NCBI GenBank assembly: GCA_963555705.1
Contig: OY743179.1
Location: 16,686,692 to 16,750,691 of the forward strand
Origin: Ligustrum vulgare
Lineage: Eukaryota > Streptophyta > Magnoliopsida > Lamiales > Oleaceae
Length of the DNA stretch: 64,000 nt
Reading direction: 5' to 3'
Shown here: in pieces, positions 34,454 to 46,260 of the stretch
Position numbering within the stretch: position 1 is the stretch's first letter
Layout of the letters: every line of letters begins with the position of its first letter
Translations under genes and position numbers: made by a program
The notes under the pieces: model-generated
Told to the model about the DNA's origin: nothing
What the model saw: the letters and a program-made list of their open reading frames with translations, nothing else
Databases searched by the model: none

Positions 34454-35818
34454 TAGATCTGAAATTGAAATATAAATATATATATATTATATAGATTTTT
34501 TTTTTTTGAAAACGAACACTCATACTTGATAAACTTGATATATAAAGAAAAGATAAAAGATATCGTCGCCAAAAATCATATATATTAAAATAACATGAAA
34601 TATCAGGGAATGTTTATATTTTGTGCAGCTTAAAACTTTGTTTATTAAAATTAAAATGATATGACAAAATGAGAAAATAGAAGAATTCTTTCATAATAAA
34701 ACTTTTTCTATACAACACAACAATAATTTTTCACATAAAAGTCATTCAAAAAATAAAAACTAAATAAAATAAAGGGCTTCTCTATCAATAAATATTTGTA
34801 TATTCTGACGTAAAATCATTTTAAATCTATATTAACCAAATTCTAATAAAGTTAAAAGTTATTCAAAATCTAATATAATAGACTTTCTTTAACATAAAAT
34901 TGCAACTATTTACTAACTAAATGACAACAAAGGTGAAATGCCATAAACAATATATCTTAATCATAATTTAAAAGACATGGATTCCAAAACAATTAAAGTA
35001 ACCTCGATAATAATGGCTGATAATCTATTTTTAAATAACATATAAGAAAAATCTACATGGGGAACAATTTTTTTGTACCAAATTAAAAGATGGAAAATAG
35101 AACGTTGATATATAAACTGTTATACAAAAAATGTTGACAAAATAATCCCTCCATAGCTTGAAACCAAATCCTCAAACGAACTGGAATTTTTTTTTTTTTT
35201 ATGTCAAACTCAATCTCAGAATTGAAATGCGAATGAGATACATCTACCTATAAATGTAAACAAAAAATAAGCAGTATTACCTTTAGAAATAATATGTTCT
35301 GCCATCATTGCTGAGCTAGATTCAGTGTTATTTTTTTGAACGGCGTTATCGAAATTGTTTAAGCAGTTTGTTGTGCTTGAACATATTTTGGCCCTCTTGC
35401 CAAACACATGCTTACCAGATGTAAGCGATCGTGATGAAATGAACCCACCAACTAATCAAGAAAATGTTATATTAAATTAGGGTTAGATTAAAGCTAATCC
35501 AAAGTTAATAATAAGATTCAAATAACATTACCGTTTGTTATATCAATCAATGGCACAGAAGATATTTGATGAAAACTATTATTTGGTTGTGCTCCAATCA
35601 AATCCCCATTTTTGAATCCTGGTAAAAAAAGAAAAATTAAATCCACAAATTTGGGGACTAACGTGAACAACAATCTTATATAAGGCAGTTTAATATCACA
35701 TAATTTTTGAATAAGAAGAACCTGATTCCGTAGATGTTTGAGATTTATCTACCAATATAGATTGGATGTTTGTTGTGACACACTTCCTCTTGACATGCAT
35801 ATTTGCATAATCTTCCAT

Positions 35819-37248
35819 GTTAGAATTGGTGTTTTAAGCTGTAAAAAAATTCTGTAAAATAGAATTTAGGAGAGAAATAAGAAAGATAAAGCACGTTTTT
35901 TTCTTTAATTAGGAGATAAATAGTTAGATGGGATGCAATATATGATGACAATGTATAATAGTTGTCCGGAAGATAATGAGTCAGTGAAACATAGTTAATA
36001 GTTGCCACGGAAGATTCCAGTATTCAAGAAATGCATAATACGAAAGGTTAGAATTAAATATGCTTCAGAACCTATTAATCATCAGAGTCAAACCTATTAG
36101 ATTTAAATAGTGAATTAAATATTATTTAGAACATATATTAATTATAAGATTCAAACGTAAAATAAAAACAGCTAGATAGGTAGGAAGTGTTAATGTGCAT
36201 TATTATTTAAATTAACTGAATCAAACGAATAGTATAATAAATAATAAGAAACAAATATTAAAATAGTGATGTTTACATATGAAGTGTTTGTGTACATGAT
36301 ATAACGTGCATTATTATATTGATTAAACCAAATTACATAGTCGTTATGTAGTTAATTAATTAATTAATCTATATAAAGATAGACGAACACTTAAGATTTA
36401 AAATAGCTAAAACCATTAAAAAAATTTATTTTCGGGTGAAACCGCCCTATATTAAAAAGTTGAGTAAATCAACAATGTCATGGTTGAAGCTCAAATATTA
36501 GTGGAAAAATTAGTGAAGTTTTCCTAATTTAATTAAGTTATTTGTATTAATTCTTTATTTACATGTAGGGCGGCAAAGTAAGAAAACCAATAAAAGGAAA
36601 AAAAAAAAAAAAGAAACATAACGTAAAGATTAATAGGGTTCGATTATTTTATGTATGTATAGGATGGCAATATAGAAAAACTCGTCAAGAAAGCATTTGA
36701 AATATTTAGGATGCTAAAAATGGAAAAGTCAGTAAGGAGAAAACACATTAAGTAGAACTTAGAAGCAAAAAAAAAAAAAATGCAGAACTTAAAGATTAAT
36801 AGGGTTCAATTATTTATGTATGTTTAGCAATATAGGAAAACTTGTCAAGAAAGCATTTGAAATATCATCAGGAACAATAGTTAAGTTAAATATTATATTG
36901 TTTAACTTTTTAAATTATTGCTGACTGCAATTTTTATTTAAAAATAATAATTATTATTTTTAATTACATTTAGAATAAGCAGAATTTTGAAGCCATAAGG
37001 AGGCAATATAGGAAATTTCAAGCTTTGATTATTTTAAAACTATAAGCAAAATTGTCAATTTATTTTGTTCAAGTCGAATTTACGTTATCAGCCTACATAA
37101 CAAAATCAAGAAACAAAAACAAACTTTTTTCTTCAAGAAGTACATGGAATAGAACAGTTAATATTTGGCCAGAAGCTATTTCATATTATAGATTAGGGAT
37201 AACTCGAAGATAACATTTTATTTTGATAGGATAGATAGTAAAAAGATC
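35819..37248. other. AT-rich Helitron interior between RepHel and RPA genes
   Basis: There is no supported coding sequence. A segment of about 60 bases (AGGTTCGATTATTTTATGTATGT... type) near 36630 recurs near 36800 with CTCGTCAAGAAAGCATTTGA-like words, a diverged local duplication. Confidence 0.5.
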
Positions 37249-39403
37249 TTAGTCGATCTTCTCGATCTTGACAGCTTTCCTAGGAACGGTTGAGGAAACT
37301 GAACCCGAACTTCGACCATCAACTACCGAATCAACACAGTCATCTTCAGTAGGCCTCTCGACAAGTGTTTTAGCTGGAGAATTAACTTCATTTTCACTAA
37401 CAGAGTCCTGATCAGCTTTATCAGTGTCGGTCATTTCAAAACCAACTGTCTCATGGTCTGTTATCTTGTACTTGGTTATCAACTCACTGCTGTCTGAAAT
37501 GCGTGAAACAACATATACAGAATCACCTCTTTTGTAATTTTTCTCGTGGATATGCACTTTGAATAACAGTTCCTTTCCTATCAAGTTATTGAACTCTTCT
37601 GGGAACACAAAATTCTTTCCCTTGAAAGTATTCTTTCCCTTGTTTGAAGCCTAAACATAGCATAAACGAAAGTACAAAATTATTTTTGAAATAAGCACCA
37701 AATAAAAGGAAAAAAAAAGAATAATTCATACCAAATCCAGCTTATTACTGAGTTCTTTAGCAGTCTTTCCTATCAGTTCTTGGCATTCTTTGTCCCATAG
37801 AAGAAAATTAAGGAAATGTGTACCATCACAAACATTAATATGCAGTTTGAATCGAGTCTGCTCAGTGTTAAATGCACCTCAATTGTCACAATGATATCCA
37901 TCCGCTTGTTTTGTTACTTTCTTAAAGCAGTCCTTACAACTGATGAAAAACCATCCACTATCTTCATTGAAACCTGAAATTGTTCCAATAACCCAAACGT
38001 AGTCCTCCTATATGTAGCAAAGTAAAAGTAAGTCATATTTTGAAATAGATATGATTTATTGTCTTAACACCACGACAAAACAAACAAACAAATAAATAAA
38101 TAAAAAAGAAACAAATATACCTTGTTTATTGCTGGAACAGTGTCTAGTGTGACAATGTCGTGAACTTGATTGTCACGTTCCTCTGGTATAGTTTGATAGG
38201 AAAATGACGAAACTTGACTTATATGGTAAGAGGATTCTTGCTCAACCTTAGGTAGACTGCAAAAGAAAAATCAAAATTTAAATTTAAATACAATTCATTA
38301 TCAGCATCGAAACAGAATAAATAAAGTACAATAGAAGACCTTGATCTGAAGAATTCTATCTCCTTGATCGAAGAGTCGGTCAGTAACTGTGTAGCGTGAA
38401 ACGTGTTTGAAACGCCCATGTTCCCTTAAAATAACAATCATTAGAAAGATTGCATTATCTATGAAATAATGCTGCATACTATGTATCAAAGGTGTGATGA
38501 GGAACCTTTAAATGCGTTTGATCGACATAATTGTAGTAAAATAATTAGTGGTCTTTTTCCTGCTGCTTCGAGGTAAGACTGCATTGTTACGGCATAATCT
38601 TCCCATAATGTGCATGGAATTCGGTTATCTCTGCAATTACAAACATTATCAATGATCAAGATGTATCAAAACAACGTAATAAATGAGGCATGTCCAGTGA
38701 GGATGAGTACTGCAAATCCTCTAGGTAGAACTCTAGTCTAGTGGCACCGGTCTTCGTAGTACACAACCGTGGTTTTTCGTTTGCCTCACAAACAACTCAA
38801 CCAATGACATCTTGCAAAAAGAAAAAAAGTACAGTTGTTTGTTTAATGAAAAATTGGAAGAAGTTAAAAATCTGAAAATACTAAAATGTCACAGACCGAA
38901 TAAGTGCATATCGTCTGAATGTATGGATGTTATGATGTCTTGAAAGGATTTGAAATTGAATATGTTTTCAGGAAATACTCGATCAGTTGTTTGCCCAACA
39001 TAGGTTTTATCAAAGAAATACAGTCTGAAGAAGTGATTTGTTGTAGGATAACAACCCTTGTTGTCACGCACAGTAACGAACTTTATACAATATAAACCAC
39101 GTTCAACAATAATGTGTTCAAATTTCTTGATCAGATCACCCTTAACTGTTGCCTGAATCCTGTCACCCTGTTTACAAAATGAGAAGTGAATTTTCTGGAA
39201 ACGTAATTCAGAAAAAAGAAGTCACATTAGTTGTTTTTTTTTCGAATCTGAAATACTATTACATCTTTGTCCATTAAAACGAATTCCAGACTGCTCTCAA
39301 ATCTGTCAGATTGTGGCACCAGCCATTTCCTTGTACAACTAACCTTCAGACGCCAATCGACGCGTTTCTTGTTGATATCCTTGAACAGGTTGAATGTTGC
39401 CAT
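37249..39403 (-). pseudogene. Helitron RPA70-like single-strand DNA-binding protein, two stops
   Basis: The start chosen is ATG 39403 (MATFNLFKDINKKRVDWRLK), the usual start of this family; an upstream in-frame ATG lies at 39427. Exon 1 (39403-39263) and exon 2 (39167-38897) give the first OB fold (GDRIQATVKGDLIKKFEH). Later exons give a second OB fold (DNRIPCTLWEDYAVTM near 38600, NTFHATQL near 38400). The last exons contain the zinc-ribbon OB fold (CKDCFKKV, then HCDN-stop-G) and an acidic tail ending at 37249. Two in-frame TGA codons break it: 38797-38799 (normally a sense codon after DVIG) and 37879-37881, where the fourth zinc-ribbon Cys should be. RPA genes occur in many plant Helitrons and are thought to coat single strands during transposition. 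Confidence 0.82.
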
Positions 39404-39781
39404 GGTGAGGACACGAAAATTCAGCAAGTAATTTAAAATATTGGAAAGAAGCTGTGTTTAGAAATCAGATGAGAGATACGACCTGGCGAATCTAGAAATT
39501 AAATAGCTCGTGGAATTTGGTTAGTCATCTGGAAGGAAAAAAAAAGTGACTATTTTTATTGGGACTATTATTGATGTGGAAATCTAAAGGTCATCTTGCA
39601 GTAGTCATCCTTGGGAAAGTGTGCCATTAAACGTGTATAGAAAGAAGCAACTGAAATGCAGAATTCCAATTAACAAAAAAGTAAAAGCATATTATATATA
39701 GTTTCACGGAAGAACACCATTTTAGGCGGGAAATGGTGAAGCTGACTGGGTTGACTCAACTGCTTTAATATATAATATAGA

Positions 39782-41401
39782 TACGAGGCCTTGAGTTGTT
39801 AATGGTGAATGTCAATCGTGATTATAATGATAAAAATAAATGGCAAATCATAGACTGGCTGGAAATCAATATCATTTTGGTATCATCCCATGATGTTTTG
39901 TACAAAAATAAAACTTTAGTACTGCCAGCCAAAGAAAATTTTTGTTACCAATTCTCTATATCTTTTAATCTAGCTGTACAAATTTAAACGTAATTTCATC
40001 ACCCAAATTTTTTTTACCGTGAAACTACATTTCAGTTTTGAAACTTATCATGTGAAGATTATGTTTACAGCAAATAGACTCGCTCCCATAATTGGGGGTA
40101 TTACTCAAACACAATTCTGATGTTCTCAATCAAAGATTCTTCAGTGCAATTGAGCATCAAAATATTCTATTTCGGTCAGCTGAGCCATCTCCCCTGAAGT
40201 TAAAATCCAAGATCTTGATCTGCTGTTGCGGTTCACATTTCCTTAGGTGTTGAAATCCAGAATCTTAATGAACCTGGTGCTGTTGAATTTTACGCCACCT
40301 GATTGCTCAAATGATGCATACGACGTCAAAATTGTGATAGTTGATGAATCTTATATTGATGAAAGTGAAAAGTGTCTTGATCATGTTACTATAACTAGTG
40401 ATGACAATCCTTTAACAAATTCAAAATCACCCTCGAGTGATGCTCGTGATCTTGAGAAAAAAATCTCTCTCTAAACATCACTTTGCAAGCAAGATGTTGT
40501 TGATGGTTTCATCCCGCAATAGTAAACACAAATTCATTATATTGATGGAACACATCAAATATCGATAGCAAAATAGTCATGAATAATGGGGATTTTCCAA
40601 AATATGGATATTATTGGAAGTTTCAGCAAGATGAACATGAAACCACACCCCAGACGAAATAACACACGAAAGGAATTGTGATTTCTGAAATCTTCAGAAC
40701 CCATTAGTTTATTGAGTTGCACATGCAATACATGACCAAAATACAAAATTCACAACCCCGTTTAATTACTGATTTGGTGTTGAGCATAAACAGGTATTTC
40801 CATGTTCTAAGTCAAAAGCTTCTGCAGCAAATGAAAGCACCTCATGGTCAATTATGCAACAAATTTAAGAACCTCATGGGCTCATTGATGCCAGAATGAT
40901 CAGTAGAAGTATATTTCGATTTCAATCACTAATTGTATTGGTCAAGATAATGGTGATTGCGATGATATTGAAATTTGATGCCAAAACGTATTTAACGGGG
41001 TCCCCTTTCCTCTGTCCAGTGATTTTGAATTGTGATTTGTTTTTTCATTTATGATTATTGATGATGAAACTGATTTCCCTTTTTTTTTTTCAGTTTTAAT
41101 ATAATACTATACATTAATTAGTTTCTGGAATCTAGGATTTTTTTTTTTTATCTTTTCTACAAATCATTTGTTTCTAGATGATAATTTTACAATTAAAATA
41201 TTCAGTATGTCAATATGCCAAAATAGGTATCATTAGAAGGTATCAGTGAAAAGTCCCCGTTAAACTGTTGTGTATCAGCCCAACTTCGGCCTTTTGGACA
41301 GAGCGGGATAAAAAGGGTTGGGTTAAGTACACGAGTACAAATGAGAATATTACTTGGAGACCTATATATAAAGATTATGATTCTGTTTGGATGGATTAAA
41401 A
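39782..41401. other. Spacer with unassigned frames
   Basis: A plus-strand frame at 40247-40474 (75 codons) contains SNDAYDVKIVIVDESYIDES and looks coding in composition. Around 40100-40230 another frame gives FFSAIEHQNILFRSAEPSPL. They do not join in one frame and I recognise neither, so a decayed gene is likely. Confidence 0.3.
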
Positions 41402-41404
41402 TTA

Positions 41405-41936
41405 GGCCCTGTTTGATTACACAAAATTTTTCATGGAAAATGGAATATGTTTTCCAATTCCCACTTTTTGTTTGTTTGTTTGACAAAATTTTCCATGTAA
41501 AACTTTTTTCGCGGACCCCACTTTTTCTTCCATTTTCCTTAATTTGGTGGAAAAGATTTTCTTTGGGTTTTGGTGGAAAAATGTTTTCCATGATAGATGA
41601 GAAATGATTTTGGACACGTTTAATCAATTTTGTTGTTGTTAATTGACTTATTTTCTTTCCAAAAAAATAACATTATCATCATCAAGTACAAATATATTTA
41701 AAAAGTAAAAAAATTTTTTTTTTGATTAAAATAGCAAAAAATTACTTTATTTTCCATGAAAAATAATGTCAATCAAACAACAAAAGTTGGAAAATTCCCT
41801 ACTTTTTCCACCTAGAAAATTAAACCAATCAAACACATTAAACTATTAATTCCCAGTAATTCAATTACCTAGAATTCAATTCCCTGAAATTCATTTTCTT
41901 TCCACCCAAGTTCCACCCTCGCTATCAAACGGACCC
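41405..41936. mobile_element. Tourist-like MITE, 532 bp, copy 1
   Basis: The ends GGCCCTGTTTGAT and ATCAAACGGACCC are inverted repeats, with TTA duplications at 41402-41404 and 41937-41939. The interior shares TTTTTGTTGTTGTTAATTGA, ATGAAAAATAATGTCAATCA and AACAACAAAAG with the copies at 43800, 48803 and 52045. Confidence 0.82.
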
Positions 41937-42030
41937 TTAGTTTTTTTTTTTGGATTTTTCACGGAGTTCGAGGTAGATTTAGGGTTAAAAATTGGATTAG
42001 AAAAAGATGTGTAATTAAAAAGTTGTATTG

Positions 42031-42497
42031 AAAATTGGAGCGATTATAAACAAAAAATAAAAATAAAAAATTAATCGAACGGAGGCTATATATTATAATA
42101 ATAAGGTAATGAGTTTTACAATTTTTTTTTTTAAAATCAGGTCTTAATTATGATTTTTTTTTCCCACAAATTAACATTTAATAATAAATATCTAATCAAT
42201 TTCAAAATTTTCAAAGACAATTGACACGTCTCTAGTCTCTACCCAAATTTCATGCCTCCACCAAAATTGGAACAATTATAAACAAAAAAAATATATTAAC
42301 AGAACAGAGGCTATATTATAATAATAAGGTAATGAATTTTACATTTTTTTAAAATCAGGTCTTAATTATGATTTCCTTTTTTTTTTCCACAAATTACCAT
42401 TTAATAATTAATATCTAATCAATTTCAAAATTTTCAAAGACAATTCACACGTCTCCAGTCTCTAGTCTCTACCCAAATTTCATGCCTCAACCAAAAT
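42031..42497. repeat. 232-bp tandem duplication
   Basis: Units from 42031 and 42263 both start AAAATTGGA and run through TAATAATAAGGTAATGA, AAAATCAGGTCTTAATTATG and CTCTACCCAAATTTCATGCC. They differ by small indels in T runs. Confidence 0.85.
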
Positions 42498-43616
42498 TCA
42501 CAGCGCCACTGGAGCCTTGACTACTGACAGCAGCGACTAGCTAAGCCCTCGCCACCGGAGCCTCTACTACAGGCGGCAACGACAGCTCGCTAAGTACTCC
42601 GCCGAAGAAGCCTCTGATACAGTCGACAGTAGCGATTGCGCAGTGAAAGCGCCGGCAAGCACTGTGCGGGGCGGCGACGCTGGTACAGCAGTGTCTCTGC
42701 ACTGTCGATCACTATGCTAGATGAGTGCGCTCTCTACTTGACTTTTACGACGACGGTGAGTGTTTGAATCTCCGACTCTTGTTTATTTTTGTATTTGTTG
42801 TGATAAATTAATTTTTTACCTATTAAATTTGTTTCGTGACTATGAACACAAGTTTTTAAGTCTCAAAACTTGAACTAGAAGTTTCTCGGATCAAGTCAAA
42901 TTCAAATGTTGAGAATTCACAATTACTCAATCGACGATTTGAAATCAACGAATTCAATTAAAATTTGTGGTTTAGAATTTCTTTTTTCCCGCCCTAACGT
43001 CTATAAATAATGTGAACAATAATTGTTATTATCTCGTGTAGATGTTTTGACAATAATGGACATATTGAAAAACAAAAACACATGAGTTCACAAAAGGGAA
43101 AAAAATGATAAATATGTTTGTCATGTTTTATTTTTAATGCCGATGAAGTGAACTACATGATGTTGGTGTTTACCTGGACCTATTAAGGTAGTCTTGAAAA
43201 TACAGTGAGCGAACGTGATGAAGGCTCGATTTTGTAGAAAAAACATTTATATTAAGACAATTGTTCAATGCCACGTCAACATCTGTTACAACGTAAACTT
43301 CACTTGTTCGACCATCCCTCCATTTTGATTCATTTGAACACCTTTTGAAAGCACCCTAAGAAACACTACCCTTCCATATTTCAATCTAAACAATCACGGA
43401 ATTTCAGAACCATCACAAATAAACTACCTTTATATATTTTTATTATTAGATTCAATCAAATGAAATGGCATTAAAAGTTTATATAATTCTGACAACATCA
43501 GCATCGTATGCAGCACAAGTAGACTTTTAACCTGAATTAACAAAAATACCTTTAAAAAAAAACTTTCTGAAGAGCAGTGATATTAGTACATCAAATATGT
43601 TTTCCTACTCTCCAAG
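42498..43616. other. GC-rich island and spacer, no gene assigned
   Basis: The stretch 42490-42760 is strikingly GC-rich for this window (GCGCCGGCAAGC, GGGGCGGCGACGC) but has no long open frame, with stops in all plus frames. It ends at GACGGTGAGTG, which looks like a splice donor. It could be the leader of a lost gene. From 42780 onwards nothing was recognised. Confidence 0.35.
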
Positions 43617-44778
43617 CACATTTTTCATTATTTTAATGGGGCTGTCTGTTGTCAATGGCTGACATCCCCACTTTTATTATGTTTTTTTTGGCCCTCGGTA
43701 GAAAGGGCTTATTATTATTATTATATTATGTTTTTTGTGTTTTAATTTTTTTTTAAATCTTGATTTTTTTCTTTCTCTCTTTATATTAGCATTCATTTAG
43801 GGTATGTTTGATAATCGTTTATTTTTCATGGAAAATGCATTTTCAAGTAATTTTTCAATTTTTGCGATGTTTAATTGCATAAGTTTTTTATGAAATTTGT
43901 TTTTCAATTTGTCTAAAAATTCGAAATTTTCCTTAATTAGGAGGAATGCGTTTTCTAAGGAGGATGATGTTTTATTTTTCATGCAAAACTTTGATCAATT
44001 TCGTCCATTTAATCATTTTTATTGTTGTTAATTGATTTATTTTTTTCAAAAATTAACATTATTATTACAAATGTGTAAAAATAAAAAATCTTTTTTTATT
44101 ACAATGGCTAAATTTTATTTTATTTTCATGAAAAATAATGTAAATCAAACAACAAAAGTTAAAAAAATTCATACTTTTTTCACATAGAAAATTAAACAAT
44201 CAAACATATTTTTTTGCGACTTATCATAAATATTTTATAAAGCAATTATTGATTCGCCTAATGTTTTATGATGTCAGATTACTTCTTAATATATCACAAA
44301 CGATTTATTTATTAAAATAACATTTTAAATAATTGTGTAACATATATTTCGAAGATCTGAACGAAAATTTTCAATAAAATATTAATATATTAAGAATTGA
44401 AGTCAATTTACCAATTACAATTTTTCTATAACAATATCAATTACGTCAACAACTTTAAAAAATAGTATTATGACTTTCAAAAATAATATTAGTACTTAAA
44501 AAATGTCACTTTAACATATATATAAGACGTGTAAAGTACGTACTTACTACTAGTAGTTTAAACAAGAATAAATTAAGATAAAAAAAACATAAAAAAAATT
44601 AAGCTAAAAAAAGTCAAAAACAAAAGAAGAAACAAATTAAAACACAAAAAAAAAAAAAAATTAAAAAAAAGGACTTTTAAGGGCTGTCGTACAATCCTTT
44701 CTACTGGAAAAAAATAAAAATAAAACAAAAGGTGGGGCTGTCAGCTTGATAGCCCCCATTAAAATAATGAAAAATGCA
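43617..44778. mobile_element. Element with about 150-bp terminal inverted repeats
   Basis: The left arm (ATTTTTCATTATTTTAATGG, GGCTGTC, CCCCAC, TAGAAAGG, then TTTTTTGTGTTTTAATT) is matched in reverse by the right arm ending at CCATTAAAATAATGAAAAAT. The arms differ by indels. A Tourist-like MITE (43800-44210) sits inside. The ends were set by eye and no clear target duplication was found. Confidence 0.6.
43800..44210. mobile_element. Tourist-like MITE, copy 2 (nested)
   Basis: It begins GGGTATGTTTGAT after a TTA and ends near ATCAAACATA. The interior matches the copies at 41405 and 52045 (TTGTTGTTAATTGATTTATT, ATGAAAAATAATGTAAATCA). The right terminus is degraded. Confidence 0.65.
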
Positions 44779-45303
44779 TTTTGAGCGCAGATAAACAGAT
44801 TTGATTAATTTAGGACTTGTGAGGGGCCTATATACACAAGTCATTGTACAAGTAGAAATAATACTTGAGATTGTTTTTGTGGAGTAGATCCACCCCAAAA
44901 CCACATCCAATTATTAAGGTCCGTTTATCAGGAATGCTGTTTTAACTTCTCTTTTTAAGTAAAAGATTTTCGAAACATTATCCTAATTTTTGCTTGAAAA
45001 CAAATTTTAAAAGCAATTTTTACTTTAAAAGTGTTTTTGGAATAAGTCACACTCGACAAAATTTCTCAAAAAGCTCATCTAATTGATGAAGGCATTTTTT
45101 GTAGAAAAAATTATCAAATGTTTGAACAATCGTGATACATGAACCAATTAACAATCGTGATACATGAACCAATTTTTGACCGAAAGTTACACATATGCTC
45201 ACTTGTCACCAAATAAAATTTCCCCACATCGGAATCCACGATCCACAGGAGTTTGATCACGGATTCGATCACCAAATTCTGGTTAAGTAGCATTATTATT
45301 CAA
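44779..45303. other. Spacer without recognisable genes
   Basis: A 25-bp unit with CGTGATACATGAACCAATT is duplicated near 45130-45170. Nothing else was seen. Confidence 0.5.
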
Positions 45304-45700
45304 CTAATGAAAACAAATTTTACGTAAACAATTTTCAATTTCTTCATTCCAAACATGACCTACTCCGTCGACTTTTGATTTGTCTCTCTTGGTCAAACCG
45401 ATATACTTCTTGACTTCTTGTAATATTGCCATTACAGTACACGCAATTGAAATTCGGATCCCGCCGTTAAACCCAAGCAAATAACCCGACCCATCCATAG
45501 ATGTCCATTTTGAACCTCTACCAACTTCAAATACATACAAGAAATCAACAGCTGCACATCCGCTGAGATTCTTACAATTTGCAACACAATTCGAACAATC
45601 TCAATCGTAGCCATTAATTCCTCATTAAAATCATTATAATGAAAATAATCACATAACAAACTGGTCCTTTTCCATAGATTCCACATTTGCTTTATCTTTT
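45304..45700 (-). pseudogene. Unrecognised coding remnant, frameshifted
   Basis: On the minus strand one frame reads MWNLWKRTSLLCDYFHYNDF then LMATIEIVRIVLQIV. The frame then shifts by one base (near 45590) into NLSGCAAVDFLYVFEVGRGS, SMDGSGYLLGFNGGIRISIA and VWNEEIENCLRKICFH. The two pieces read on as one protein-like sequence, so this is probably a single-exon remnant with a frameshift. I cannot name the family. It lies head to head with the OTU gene, about 560 bp upstream of its start codon. Confidence 0.4.
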
Positions 45701-46260
45701 TGCGATTTATCTTCAGGCCAAAGCATTCTCGTCACATCACCAAGATCCAGAATTCTCTCTAATTTTCATTACTGCAAATTTCACGGGTAACATTTTGATG
45801 AATAATTTGTTCCATGTTTTTGTAGAGACCGTTGATAGCATTTTTACTGGTGTCGAGGTTACAATTTCATATCATTACTTTTGAATGCCATTAGGGTTTC
45901 TGTATGATTTATTGGGTTATATATATATATGAGCGGAAAAGTATGTTTTACGCTTTTATCGGACGTTATTTGTTCGATGTATTGAATTTACTTAATTTCA
46001 CCATGTTTCCACAGAATCGAATAAAAAATTATGTATGTTTATTGGTTTTCTTGTAGGGGTTACAGTTTCGTTTATTTATTGTCGAATTTCATTAGGATAC
46101 TGTATGTTTTTATTTATTTATTTTCCCCCCTCCTGTGTTATCTAGACTCTAGTTATAAGCTGAAAAGTATATTTTGTTTACCCTTTTCTTGGACATGATT
46201 TCTAACTGTGATGATTTTCAAATAACAGCTCGTTAAATTTGTGATGGTCTCAGGTGTAAA

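Larger units (their letters stand above)
31500..35210. other. Large AT-rich RepHel intron or nested insertion
   Basis: No transposase exons lie here. The segment 32500-33250 is GC-richer, with CCACCACCAC-type codon repeats on both strands and a short plus-strand frame (HIGAEEVPVMEVTGKRNWHL) near 33130-33200. This may be a fragment of a host gene captured by the Helitron. Other parts are simple AT-rich filler. The size is unusual for this intron and points to nested insertion or capture. Confidence 0.4.
26873..35818 (-). pseudogene. Helitron RepHel transposase (HUH nuclease plus PIF1 helicase), decayed
   Basis: This is the rolling-circle transposase. A likely start is ATG 35818 (MEDYANMHVKRKCVTTN, exon to 35722), with short exons at about 35620-35530 and 35440-35285. 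A long intron leads to the exon from about 31470 (CAFCKANFWF zinc-binding-like region). The Rep domain lies in 30745-28660: an HUH motif PHAHILLW at about 29820-29838 and the paired-tyrosine motif KYLFKYVHKG near 29404-29436. The PIF1 helicase (28540-26873) has Walker A GYGGTGKT, Walker B IIWDEAP and a C-terminal FPLNVSYAMTINKSQGQSLS block. It is disabled by a frameshift near 30745, a TGA stop at 27588-27590 and a frameshift at the C5 run 27521-27525 (plus strand). A small intron at about 29953-29872 is in frame, so it reads through. Confidence 0.85.
26728..39781 (-). mobile_element. Helitron with RepHel and RPA genes, 13,054 bp
   Basis: On the minus strand the element starts at 39781 with TCTATATTATATATTAAAGC. 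It ends at 26728 with the hairpin CCCGTGC-ATT-GCACGGG, an 8-nt spacer and CTAG. It lies exactly between A and T, with no target duplication, as Helitrons do. Two genes are on the element's strand: an RPA70-like gene near the 5' end and the rolling-circle Rep/helicase. This is the full autonomous plan of plant Helitrons, but both genes carry disabling changes. The introns hold long AT-rich fillers and (TA)n arrays. Its ends match those of the 758-4450 element, so it, or an intact relative, could have mobilised it. Confidence 0.9.

Noticed and set aside
34109..34572. Frames ending in long Tyr-Ile runs
   Set aside because: These are products of translating the (AT)n microsatellite.
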